From Clostridiales bacterium PH28_bin88 (GTDB lineage: Bacteria > Bacillota > PH28-bin88): a DNA stretch of 64,000 bases. The stretch spans positions 17,357 to 81,356 of the forward strand of contig LAKY01000054.1 in NCBI GenBank assembly GCA_000987045.1. The letters run 5' to 3'. Under the pieces are notes generated by a model. The model ran no database searches. It was not told where the DNA came from and worked only from the letters and a program-made list of their open reading frames with translations. Shown in pieces: positions 33,612 to 41,197 of the stretch (positions within the stretch are counted from its first letter, which is position 1; every line of letters starts with the position of its first letter). The position numbers were made by a program, and so were the translations under genes.

Positions 33612-33686
33612 GGGCGCTTAGCTCAGAGGGAGAGCACCTCCTTGACGCGGAGGGGGTCATAGGTTCAAGTCCTATAGCGCCCACCA
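33612..33686 (+). tRNA. tRNA-Val (GAC anticodon)
   Basis: A 75-base cloverleaf. Acceptor GGGCGCT pairs with AGCGCCC. The D arm carries TAGCTCAGAGGGAGAGC. The anticodon stem CCTCC/GGAGG holds loop TTGACGC, giving anticodon GAC. The T arm is TAGGTTCAAGTCCTA. The 3' CCA is encoded. It has a promoter and a terminator of its own. Confidence 0.96.
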
Positions 33687-33699
33687 TTTAGAAAACCAT

Positions 33700-33738
33700 G
33701 GTAGTGTCAGTCATCGACGACGGCACTACCTTTTATTT
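33700..33738 (+). terminator. terminator of tRNA-Val
   Basis: GGTAGTGTC and GGCACTACC form the stem, followed by TTTTATTTT. Confidence 0.75.
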
Positions 33739-33841
33739 TGCTACGAAGAGATCTACTTACTCCCCAGTAGTGTTCATTAAATTAATATGAAATAATATTG
33801 ACAGTCTTATCCGGCATATGTCGGAATGGGCTCATTACAAG

Positions 33842-33870
33842 TTGACAACGGTTTATAAAACAAGTAAATT
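33842..33870 (+). promoter_or_regulatory. promoter of the Lrp-type gene
   Basis: A perfect TTGACA (33842-33847), a 17-bp spacer and TAAATT (33865-33870), 35 bp before the start codon of the regulator. Confidence 0.65.
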
Positions 33871-33904
33871 TATCTTAACAGTTATGAAAAGAAGGTGAAT
33901 AACC

Positions 33905-34396
33905 ATGGATACCATCGATTACAAAATTGTCAAGCGAATGATGGAGCAGGGAAGGATTACATGGGCCGAGCTTGGGGCTTTCCTTGGACTTTCAGCCCCT
34001 GCTGCAGCCGATCGAGTTCGACGGCTTGAAGAGTATGGTGTGATCAAGGGGTATTCGGCTTTGGTCGATCCTGGTGCTGTCGGTTGTGGGCTTACCGCTT
34101 TCATAGCTGTCACTTTGGAGCGGCCGGAACACCGGGGTTCTTTTTTGCAAAGGATCCAGGAATTGACAGCGGTTCAGGAGTGCCACCACGTCGCTGGAGA
34201 CGCTGATTATATCCTTAAAGTACGCTGTGCCCACATAAGTAATCTTGAAGTGATAGCGAGTGAATACATCAAGGGGCTGCCCGGTGTAATAAAAACACGG
34301 ACGACAGTTGTGCTTTCCACTGTTAAGGAAACTACCGTTTTACCGTTATCGTTGGAAGACTCTTCCCCGCACCGTGGGGGTAGGGAGGATAAGTAG
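33905..34396 (+). CDS. Lrp/AsnC family transcriptional regulator
   Basis: A 163-residue feast/famine regulator. The N-terminal winged HTH (TIDYKIVKRMMEQGRITWAELGAFLGLSAPAAADRVRRLEEYGVIKGY) is followed by the C-terminal RAM/AsnC effector domain (AVTLERPEHRG, VQECHHVAGDADYILKVR). Such proteins sense amino acids as octamers. The adjacent, same-strand LysE-type exporter is the obvious target: genes for amino acid exporters are often paired with an Lrp activator. The actual ligand is unknown. ATG start with GAAGGTG upstream. The short charged tail after the RAM domain (SPHRGGREDK) is unremarkable. Confidence 0.9.
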   Translation: MDTIDYKIVKRMMEQGRITWAELGAFLGLSAPAAADRVRRLEEYGVIKGYSALVDPGAVGCGLTAFIAVTLERPEHRGSFLQRIQELTAVQECHHVAGDADYILKVRCAHISNLEVIASEYIKGLPGVIKTRTTVVLSTVKETTVLPLSLEDSSPHRGGREDK

Positions 34397-34442
34397 CAAA
34401 ATCCGTATTGATGAGTGAGGCTTAAGAAAGGATTTGATAGTT

Positions 34443-35060
34443 GTGGAAGTCGGCTTCTTATTGCGAGGAATCGCCCTGGGTTTTTTGATCGCAGCGCCTG
34501 TCGGACCTGTTGGTATTTTGTGCATACGACGTGCGTTGGTTGAAGGGCGGTCTTACGGCTTTGTTTCGGGTTTAGGGGCTGCAACGGCCGATGCAGTTTA
34601 CGGCTGTGTAGCGGGATTGGGACTAACTATTATTTCTAATTTCATGATTAGCCATCAAATATGGCTCAGGCTGGCCGGAGGTCTCTTTCTCTGTTTTTTA
34701 GGCTTTACTACGCTCAAGTCCAGGCCGGCTAAAGAGGCAGCGCCAGTTAAAGGGAAAGGGCTTTTTGGCGCATATGTCTCAACATTTTTTGTAACCATCA
34801 CAAACCCAATGACGATCCTTTCTTTTACGGCGATTTTTGCCGGGATGGGTGTCGCCAGTACGGGAGGTAACTACGCCTCCGCGGGAGCGTTGATTGCTGG
34901 TGTGTTTTTGGGTTCTACATCATGGTGGCTTCTTTTGAGTAGCTTTGTCAGTTTGTTTCAAACTAAGTTCAATCTTCAGGGAATGAAGTGGGTAAATAAG
35001 ATTTCGGGAATGACCATATTTGTGTTTGGTGTTATCGCGTTAATGACAGTTCTTAAGTAA
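34443..35060 (+). CDS. LysE family amino acid exporter
   Basis: A membrane protein of about 205 residues with six hydrophobic segments. It carries the family signature at the N-terminus, GFLIAAPVGPVGILCIRRAL, followed by SGLGAATADAVYG, and TNPMTILSFTAIFAGMG in the second half. LysE/RhtB proteins export basic or neutral amino acids. I choose GTG 34443 with AGAAAGGA ten bases upstream; a TTG at 34434 is too close to that site. It is probably co-transcribed with the Lrp-type gene 46 bp upstream, which points to amino-acid-induced efflux. No lysine riboswitch is seen upstream. Confidence 0.88.
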   Translation: MEVGFLLRGIALGFLIAAPVGPVGILCIRRALVEGRSYGFVSGLGAATADAVYGCVAGLGLTIISNFMISHQIWLRLAGGLFLCFLGFTTLKSRPAKEAAPVKGKGLFGAYVSTFFVTITNPMTILSFTAIFAGMGVASTGGNYASAGALIAGVFLGSTSWWLLLSSFVSLFQTKFNLQGMKWVNKISGMTIFVFGVIALMTVLK

Positions 35061-35290
35061 TCAAAACTTCTTGGCCTAGACTGAATTATAACTGATGCCC
35101 TTCCGCCCATTATGCCGTCAGCAAGTAGCAGGTTGACGAAGTTTTATTTTGTACCTAGAAGGAAACTGACATAACTTGAAGAAATAACCTTAAGAGTGTA
35201 GAAATTTAGGACATTAGACGACCATTGACTGTGCTGAGTATAGCTATTGCTACTTTCTAATTTCTCGGGACTTAGCCAGGAGGTACCCAG

Positions 35291-36859
35291 ATGGTGAGAA
35301 TCAGCAACACGGGAATTGATATTTTGGGCTACATCCCCTGGGGCACACACATCTGTCACTTTTATCAGGCCAAAGAAGATTTGGTTGATATTTTGGTACC
35401 GTATTTCAAGGCGGGACTGGAAAACAATGAATTCTGCTTATGGGTTACCTCAGAAGACTTTGGCGAAGAACAAGTTAAATTCTCAATGAAAGAAGCGATT
35501 CCTAACCTTGATAGGTATTTAAGAAAAGGACAAATGGAGGTTGTTCCGCATACCGAATGGTATTTCAAAGATGGTGCTTTTGAACCGGAAAAAACCCTTA
35601 CTGCGTGGATCAATAAGCTTAATCAAGTTTTGAACAAGGGTTACAGCGGCATCAGGGTAACTTCCAGCTTGGCATCGATTGGAAGCAATTGGAACAACAT
35701 CTCCGGCTTTGAAGAAAGAATTAACGATATCATCGGTAAATACCGGATGACCATGGTTTGCACGTATTCCCTTGTTAAATGTGGGGCATTCGAAGTCATC
35801 GATGTGGTCCGGAACCATGAGTTTGCTCTTATTAAACGGGGAAATGAGTGGGAGCTGATAGAAAGCTCAGGGGTCAGGCCGGTAGAGGAAGTAGTTGCGA
35901 AGTCACGTGATTTCTACCTTAAATTCTTTGATGAATACTCCTTTCCGGTCTGGCGCGCCGGTATTGATGGAAAGCCTGATTACGTTAACAAAAGCTGGCT
36001 GAGCTTTACAGGAAGTATGGCTGGTCAAGAGATAGGAGATGACTGCACAGAGTGGATCCATCCCGAAGACCGGAACCAGTACACGAAAACCTACCTGGAT
36101 GCGTTTAAGGCTCGCAAGCCCTATGAAACAGAATACCGTCTTCGCCGTTATGATGGGGAATACCGCTGGATGATGGAGTTTGGAAGGCCGATCAGCGACC
36201 TCTACGGACGATTTGCCGGCTACATTGGCACATGTTGTGATATCACCGAGTGCAATACTCGAAATGGGAACGGCGACGATATGGTTACTGTTGAGGTTGG
36301 GCCGGATGTGGCCGAACAGAAACAGGTGGAAGACGCGCTGCACCAGTTAGAGGAGCGGTTCAGGATCGCAGCTGAAAGTGCCAGCGACTTGATTTATGAA
36401 TGGGACCTCTCAAGCGATACGTTGGAGTGGTTCGGAAATATTGATGAAAGACTGGGATATGCTTCAGGTGAGTTCCCGAGAACGTTAGACGCATGGAAAA
36501 AAATAATCCACCCCGCCGACTACAACCGTGTGATGGCTGCGATGGAGAGGCACCTCAAGACACAGGAACCGTTTTTTGAGGAGTACCGTGTAAAGCGAAA
36601 AGATGGAACCTTTCTTCACTGGAAGGTTCGCGGCACCGCTATCAGGGATGAGCAAGGCAACCCTTATAAATGGATAGGGGTTAACACGGACCTCAGTGAA
36701 CTCAAGTTCGTAGAAGAGGAATTGAAGAAAGAACGAGACTTCATCTCCGCGATATTTCACACGGCTGGCCCTCTGGTAGTAGTCCGGCCGTCTGTTGGTG
36801 AAAAGCCTGCGTCTGCCATACCCGCGAGTAAAAAACTGGTTACCGGCTGGAAGAGATAA
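35291..36859 (+). CDS. MEDS-PAS sensor protein, truncated at its 3' end
   Basis: A 522-residue cytoplasmic sensor. Residues 1-190 are a MEDS domain (YIPWGTHICHFYQAKEDLVD, FCLWVTSEDFGEEQV), a module found in methanogen and DcmR-type sensors. Two PAS domains follow (about 205-320, SRDFYLKFFDEYSFPVW; about 345-480, FRIAAESASDLIYEWDLSS). A third PAS begins (ERDFISAIFHTAGPLVVV) and then collapses into an unrelated sequence ending at 36859. The expected PAS continuation is found out of frame just after (see 36835). No kinase, GGDEF or other output domain remains. ATG start with AGGAGGT upstream. The gene is probably a decaying remnant that may still make a sensor fragment. Confidence 0.8.
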   Translation: MVRISNTGIDILGYIPWGTHICHFYQAKEDLVDILVPYFKAGLENNEFCLWVTSEDFGEEQVKFSMKEAIPNLDRYLRKGQMEVVPHTEWYFKDGAFEPEKTLTAWINKLNQVLNKGYSGIRVTSSLASIGSNWNNISGFEERINDIIGKYRMTMVCTYSLVKCGAFEVIDVVRNHEFALIKRGNEWELIESSGVRPVEEVVAKSRDFYLKFFDEYSFPVWRAGIDGKPDYVNKSWLSFTGSMAGQEIGDDCTEWIHPEDRNQYTKTYLDAFKARKPYETEYRLRRYDGEYRWMMEFGRPISDLYGRFAGYIGTCCDITECNTRNGNGDDMVTVEVGPDVAEQKQVEDALHQLEERFRIAAESASDLIYEWDLSSDTLEWFGNIDERLGYASGEFPRTLDAWKKIIHPADYNRVMAAMERHLKTQEPFFEEYRVKRKDGTFLHWKVRGTAIRDEQGNPYKWIGVNTDLSELKFVEEELKKERDFISAIFHTAGPLVVVRPSVGEKPASAIPASKKLVTGWKR

Positions 36860-36896
36860 GGAACAGGCCTGTCCGAAAACTGCTTAGCATAAGCTA
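36835..36896 (+). pseudogene. out-of-frame remnant of the third PAS domain
   Basis: In a frame different from the preceding gene, 36835-36890 reads TGYRLEEIRNRPVRKLLS, the typical TGY..EEI.N.P segment of a PAS domain, as expected about 20 residues after LVVV of the third PAS. A stop codon (TAA at 36829-36831) precedes it in this frame. The domain was thus disrupted by at least one frameshift, and the output domain downstream has been deleted. Confidence 0.7.
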
Positions 36897-36971
36897 TTAT
36901 TTTCCTAAAGTTTTATTTTATGATAGCGAAACTTGTTGCAGGAAAATAGCACCATACTGTAGAAATGTCAC

Positions 36972-37001
36972 ATCGCGAAGGGTCAAATGTCCTTTCGCGA
37001 T
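36972..37001 (+). terminator. stem-loop between the sensor and cytochrome genes
   Basis: ATCGCGAAGG and CCTTTCGCGAT form a nearly perfect stem (one extra base). The following AATTGTTGTTTGGG is only moderately T-rich, so it may be a weak terminator or a leader structure of the cytochrome gene. Confidence 0.5.
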
Positions 37002-37105
37002 AATTGTTGTTTGGGTCAATAGACCCGGAAACCAAGGGGAGGAGGTGAAGAAAGTTGAGCGAGAGGCCCATGCAACAATACTGCAGTAAAAGGGAGGTTT
37101 CTTGT

Positions 37106-38521
37106 ATGCGAAAGATCATGCTGATTGCTGTCATGGCGTTGGCTTTGACCTTCCTGCTTTCGGGATTGGCCTTTGCCACTGTCAGTATGAGCCCTGATGG
37201 CAAGACCTGTACACCCTGCCATACTGACGGGCGTACCGGTGGTGCTCCTGCCAAGTCTGAACCCGCAAAAACCGCACCAGCAACGAATGTAGAGCCCAAA
37301 GCCAGCGCTCCCCAAGTCGCTGCCCCCAAAACTGTTGCCGCTAAATTAACGGTTACCAATCTTAGTGAGAACACGACCGTTAACGGCTACAAGGCGGGCG
37401 AGCAGGTGCTGGCCCCCATCCGGGCGGTAGCCGAGTTCCTGGGCGGCAAGGTGACAGGTTGGGATAACACCAAGAAGGAAGCCACCGTTACTTATGGCGG
37501 TAAAGCAATTACTGTAAAGGCAGTCAAGGTGGCAAATGGCGCCAGCTATGCCGACGCAACGGAATTGGCCGCCGGCCTGGGTGTCAGTTTTGACGCCGCC
37601 AAGGCCACTATCAAGCGCGGTAAGAGCGCTGTTACCCGTCCCCAGTGGGAAGGCACCGTGCATAATTACGCTAACCTGACGATTGTTGATGACAGCCCGT
37701 CCAAGCGGGACAACTGCATTGCCTGTCACGACGGCAATGCCTTCGCCCTTCAAAAGACCAAGCGGGCAGAACTGCCTGACCCCGCCAAGGTTACCGGCAT
37801 CGATTGCTCCGCTTGCCACAGCGAACGGGGCAAGGCGATCATGAACTCCGGTACTACCCCCGTTTTGGCTAACGGTTACAAGGTGATGGATGCCGGTTAC
37901 GGCGCCCTGTGCATGACATGCCACAATGGACGCAGAACAGTTCCGAATTCCCCGAAACCGGATGGTGACTCTGCTCCGCACCGCTCTATGCAGACCGACA
38001 TGCTGTTTGGCTTTGCTGGGTATGAGTTCGGCCTTGCATTCCCCACTTCGCCCCATGCCGCCAACCCGGACACCTGCGTGAGCTGTCACATGGCTGAAAA
38101 GGACGGCGTCATGAGCCACGAGTTTAAAGTGGAAGACGCCGAGTCGTCCTGCGGCTCCTGCCACGCCGGCCTAGAAACCGTCAACCGTCCCGCCCTGGGC
38201 GACTACGACGGTGACAAGGTTATCGAAGGCATCCAGGACGAGGTGAAAGGCTTGATCGCCCTGCTGGAACATGCTCTTGAAGAAGCGGTTCCTAATGGCG
38301 AGATGCACGAAAGCCACGGCCAGGTTTACTTTGTTGACAAAGCAGATGAAAACAAAAAAGTAAACGTAGCTCCGGAGATTTACTGGGCTGCCTGGAACCT
38401 GATAGCTGTAGAGAACGACGGCAGCCACGGTATCCACAACCCGGCCTATACGGTTAAACTGCTGCAAGAATCCTATAAAGCGGTTACCGGTAAGCCGGTA
38501 CCCAACGCCACCCTGCGTTAA
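37106..38521 (+). CDS. secreted hexaheme c-type cytochrome with a stalk-like domain
   Basis: A 471-residue exported protein. The start is ATG 37106 (GGGAGG upstream), giving a clean signal peptide (MRKIMLIAVMALALTFLLSG, cleavage after FA). Six CxxCH heme sites are present: CTPCH close to the N-terminus, then CIACH, CSACH, CMTCH, CVSCH and CGSCH. Between the first and second lies a region like the copper amine oxidase N-terminal stalk domain (EQVLAPIRAVAEFLGGKVTG), linked by an Ala/Pro/Lys-rich stretch. The C-terminus (DGSHGIHNPAYTVKLLQES) resembles the end of nitrite-reductase-type multiheme proteins. It probably moves electrons outside the membrane. No cytochrome c maturation genes are present. 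A terminator follows. Confidence 0.85.
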   Translation: MRKIMLIAVMALALTFLLSGLAFATVSMSPDGKTCTPCHTDGRTGGAPAKSEPAKTAPATNVEPKASAPQVAAPKTVAAKLTVTNLSENTTVNGYKAGEQVLAPIRAVAEFLGGKVTGWDNTKKEATVTYGGKAITVKAVKVANGASYADATELAAGLGVSFDAAKATIKRGKSAVTRPQWEGTVHNYANLTIVDDSPSKRDNCIACHDGNAFALQKTKRAELPDPAKVTGIDCSACHSERGKAIMNSGTTPVLANGYKVMDAGYGALCMTCHNGRRTVPNSPKPDGDSAPHRSMQTDMLFGFAGYEFGLAFPTSPHAANPDTCVSCHMAEKDGVMSHEFKVEDAESSCGSCHAGLETVNRPALGDYDGDKVIEGIQDEVKGLIALLEHALEEAVPNGEMHESHGQVYFVDKADENKKVNVAPEIYWAAWNLIAVENDGSHGIHNPAYTVKLLQESYKAVTGKPVPNATLR

Positions 38522-38537
38522 AGGTACACATTAAAAC

Positions 38538-38572
38538 AAACGGTAGGGAATAATCCCTGCCGTTTTTTGTTT
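38538..38572 (+). terminator. terminator of the cytochrome gene
   Basis: AAACGGTAGGGA, loop ATAA, TCCCTGCCGTTT, then TTTGTTTTCC. Confidence 0.88.
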
Positions 38573-38730
38573 TCCTGATTGCACGAGGTTTATCATACCG
38601 GTATACACCATCTTTCGGTAGCTGGAGCGAACATTTTAGCGATGAACCTCTCCGGGGAAAAGTATGCGGTTATGGGCGATTGTCAATACTAGTGCACACA
38701 GCGGTAGTGTGCTTTTCTTTTTTGCATCAA

Positions 38731-38960
38731 TCAGAAAGTATAACCTTTCTGATTGATATAAGTGCAACTACGGCTTCCGCACCTAGAAATTGGGTATTCC
38801 TTTGTGGCGGCATAAGTGCAACTATGACTTCTGCCTTCGCTAAAGCTCGGCACAAGTCAAGTTTTCTTTACCTGCGCCAAAGGCTTGCACTACAGGCATA
38901 AGTGCGACTATGCCCATAAATGGGCAAGTCTTCTATAGCGCAAGCCAAGTTTTCTTTATT
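38731..38960. repeat. cluster of diverged hairpin repeats (three partial copies)
   Basis: Within this gene-free stretch, AAGTGCAACTA or AAGTGCGACTA recurs at 38760, 38814 and 38899, and CAAGTTTTCTTTA or CCAAGTTTTCTTTA follows at about 38858 and 38945. TCAGAAAGTATA at 38731 is shared with the copy at 3148. Between the conserved ends the middle forms hairpins of different sequence (for example TGCCCA-TAAA-TGGGCA at 38911-38926). No gene is seen from 38580 to 39036. Confidence 0.65.
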
Positions 38961-39045
38961 TTTGTCCATACCGGATGGCTACTATTGGTAACTGTATACA
39001 AAAGAATCGGCGCACATATACTAGTAACAGAAAGAGGTGAAAACG

Positions 39046-39954
39046 GTGGCTCACCTACTGTCCATTGGGTCAAAAACGCACATTGATTTCATCCGGGACC
39101 GTCTGGCCAGGGACTTCAAATCCTTAAAGGTGGAAGGCATAGACGTCAACTGCCAGGAAGAGCAAAGGGGAGAGTTCGCCTTTATAGACTACCAGAGGAC
39201 GAACCACGTGGATGATCATGCGCCTGCTAGCTGTGAATGCCTGATCAAATACCGTGTGGCCCAGACACTGTCTGATATGATTGTGAATCAATGGGAGGAA
39301 CACTTATTAGACAGGATAATCAAGTGTAGTTATTACTATTTTACTCAAGACGAAAGGGCAGACATAGGAAAGAGGGCGCGGATCCTCCTAAATGGTTGCG
39401 AAAAGAGAAAAGAAAGCAAAACCTTCCAGATGGAGACGCGACGGGCTAGCATCTTTAGGTTGCTGATGGAATACCTGGAGCAGGAAGACCATCTTAACCT
39501 GGAAGGCTTTATTAACTTTCGGCTTAAAGGATACTGGTCACAGCTGGAAGCGGTGGTTGACCAGGCAGTAGATGAATATCTAATGGAAAAAGAACACACT
39601 GAGTTTGTTCGTTTACTGAGGTATTTCGTGGAAATACAAGCCCCCCGCGTGGAAAAAGTCCAAGTTGTATTGCGGCCATCGGGTTTTTTTCAGTTGTTTG
39701 ACGGCGAAGAAAATGTTATTAATAACGATACCCTTGAGGGTTTTGTGGTGGATCTCGCGGAGAGCGAGATCAATTATGAAGACCTGCTGGTAAGCGCCTT
39801 GATCACTATTGCTCCCCGGCAAATTCTAATGCACCTTCCTGACCCTAATAAGGTACGCAATACCATCAGCACTCTGCAAAGCGTCTTCGAGGAACGGCTG
39901 TCCATTTGTCCAGGATGTGCCCGGTGCCTTCACTCCAACCAGAAAAAGTTTTAA
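39046..39954 (+). CDS. ytxC: putative sporulation protein YtxC
   Basis: A soluble protein of 302 residues of the YtxC family, found only in endospore formers and of unknown biochemical role. Recognisable stretches are MIVNQWEEHLLDRIIKCSYYYFTQDE, RRASIFRLLMEYLEQEDHLNLEGFINFRLKGYW and the C-terminal FEERLSICPGCARC, with a CPGCARC motif that could bind metal. I place the start at GTG 39046 with AGAGGTG six bases upstream; GTG 39037 lies inside that site. It stands alone and is followed by a terminator. It supports assignment of the organism to spore-forming Firmicutes. Confidence 0.85.
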   Translation: MAHLLSIGSKTHIDFIRDRLARDFKSLKVEGIDVNCQEEQRGEFAFIDYQRTNHVDDHAPASCECLIKYRVAQTLSDMIVNQWEEHLLDRIIKCSYYYFTQDERADIGKRARILLNGCEKRKESKTFQMETRRASIFRLLMEYLEQEDHLNLEGFINFRLKGYWSQLEAVVDQAVDEYLMEKEHTEFVRLLRYFVEIQAPRVEKVQVVLRPSGFFQLFDGEENVINNDTLEGFVVDLAESEINYEDLLVSALITIAPRQILMHLPDPNKVRNTISTLQSVFEERLSICPGCARCLHSNQKKF

Positions 39955-39960
39955 TGTCGC

Positions 39961-39985
39961 CCCCTCAATCCTGAGGGGTTTTTTA
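39961..39985 (+). terminator. terminator of ytxC
   Basis: CCCCTCA, loop ATCC, TGAGGGG, then TTTTTTATT. Confidence 0.88.
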
Positions 39986-40070
39986 TTGGGTTTTACTGCC
40001 GCCTTGCATCCAAGGAGGATCTTCTGTTATAGTCTAACCAGACTACTATCGATGAAACAGAGGGATTACT

Positions 40071-40670
40071 TTGTGGCCTATCTTATTGGGACCGGTAATC
40101 GGTGCCTTTATCGGATGGGTTACCAACTGGTTGGCCATCCAGATGATATTTCGACCGTACCGGCCTATCCGGATTCCTTTATTACACTATGAGATACAAG
40201 GCCTGATCCCCAGGCGGCAGGCGGAGATCGCGAGGACCGTGGGCGAGGTGATCGAAGCGGAACTCTTTTCCGTCACAGACATGGTAGAACGTCTGAGCTT
40301 ACCCGAGACAAAGGATAAAGTAGCCCAAGTAATGGCAGCATTGGCTAGGGAGCACCTCAGTGAGAGGTTACCGGGTTTTTTCCCGGCTGCGCTACGGGGG
40401 TTGATCGGACACGCGATGGAAGACATTCTACGCCGGGAGACCCCGGCGGTGATAGCGCGGGTGAGCGGGGAACTAGTTCAAGAAATCGGATCACACATGG
40501 ACATTTCCGCCATCGTGGAAGAAAAGATCCTCCGCTTGAACTTAGAGGGTTTGGAGAAACTGGTACTGAGCGTAGCCGCCAGGGAGTTGAAACATATCGA
40601 AGTCCTCGGCGCGCTGTTGGGTTTTATCATAGGGTTGTTTCAGGTATCATTGTTTTACCTGATTCAATGA
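40071..40670 (+). CDS. DUF445 family membrane protein
   Basis: A 199-residue protein with an N-terminal hydrophobic segment (LLGPVIGAFIGWVTNWLAIQMIFRPYRP), the signature of DUF445, and a C-terminal membrane anchor (LLGFIIGLFQVSLFYLIQ). The middle is helical and amphipathic. The family includes YheB-like proteins seen in spore formers; the function is not known. It is short compared with many members, which have several DUF445 repeats. The start is TTG 40071 with AGAGGGA upstream. It lies between ytxC and thrS and is transcribed with neither for certain. Confidence 0.78.
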   Translation: MWPILLGPVIGAFIGWVTNWLAIQMIFRPYRPIRIPLLHYEIQGLIPRRQAEIARTVGEVIEAELFSVTDMVERLSLPETKDKVAQVMAALAREHLSERLPGFFPAALRGLIGHAMEDILRRETPAVIARVSGELVQEIGSHMDISAIVEEKILRLNLEGLEKLVLSVAARELKHIEVLGALLGFIIGLFQVSLFYLIQ

Positions 40671-40676
40671 AAGTAT

Positions 40677-40705
40677 TTGACAAGGCATGGGGCTAAGCAT
40701 ATAAT
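40677..40705 (+). promoter_or_regulatory. consensus promoter of thrS
   Basis: Perfect TTGACA (40677-40682), 17-bp spacer, perfect TATAAT (40700-40705). It starts a leader of nearly 490 bases before thrS. Confidence 0.9.
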
Positions 40706-40734
40706 AGTTTTTAATTCAGGGTCTACTATATGGG

Positions 40735-41118
40735 CAAAATGGCGGTGACAGGGAAAGTACGCCTTAAACAGCCTCCAGAGAGAGAGCACCAAAAAGTGTT
40801 GTTACAGGAAGCAAGAGAAATGAAGTAGGAGGCAGGAACTGCAGGAAGGAATTGGCGGGCCAATTCCAACAAAAAATCTTGCATCTTGCATCTTGCTTCT
40901 TGCCTCCAGTTTCTTGTGAATCACAGCGCTTTTAGGCTGGAAGTGCTCTTAGAACATATTAAGGCGGAAGACCACCCTGGAGCAGTGAGGTTGAAGCTAA
41001 CTAGACCTCAACGCATGCCCCCGTTAACGGGCACTAAAAGAGGGCACTCGAAACGTGCCCATTAGGGTGGAACCACGGGAACTACTCTCGTCCCTACGCG
41101 GGATGAGAGTTTTTTGTT
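40735..41118 (+). promoter_or_regulatory. T-box leader of thrS
   Basis: Stem I begins near GACAGGGAAAGTACGCC with the AGAGAG motif at about 40781. The T-box sequence AGGGTGGAACCACGGG (41064-41079) pairs in the antiterminator, and the competing terminator ACTCTCGTCCC (41084-41094) / GGGATGAGAGT runs into TTTTTTG. Uncharged tRNA-Thr should stabilise readthrough. An ACT codon within GGAACTGCAGG (about 40837) is a possible specifier, but I am unsure of it. A heptamer array (40876-40903) lies between stem I and the antiterminator. Confidence 0.88.
40876..40903. repeat. four tandem heptamers inside the thrS leader
   Basis: ATCTTGC three times, then TTCTTGC, directly adjoining. Upstream bases (GGAAGCAAGAGA at about 40810, AGGAGGCAGG) are partly complementary, so the array is one arm of a larger palindrome. 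Confidence 0.8.
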
Positions 41119-41197
41119 TGGTATCGTGAGTAAGTAGTGTTATTTACTACAGCAAGGTGAAGTTTATTGCAGCCCTTTAGAAAAGGAGGAGGTTCTG

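Noticed and set aside
40876..40903. CRISPR-like tandem repeats
   Set aside because: Seven-base units without spacers and no cas genes in the window; they are simple tandem heptamers.
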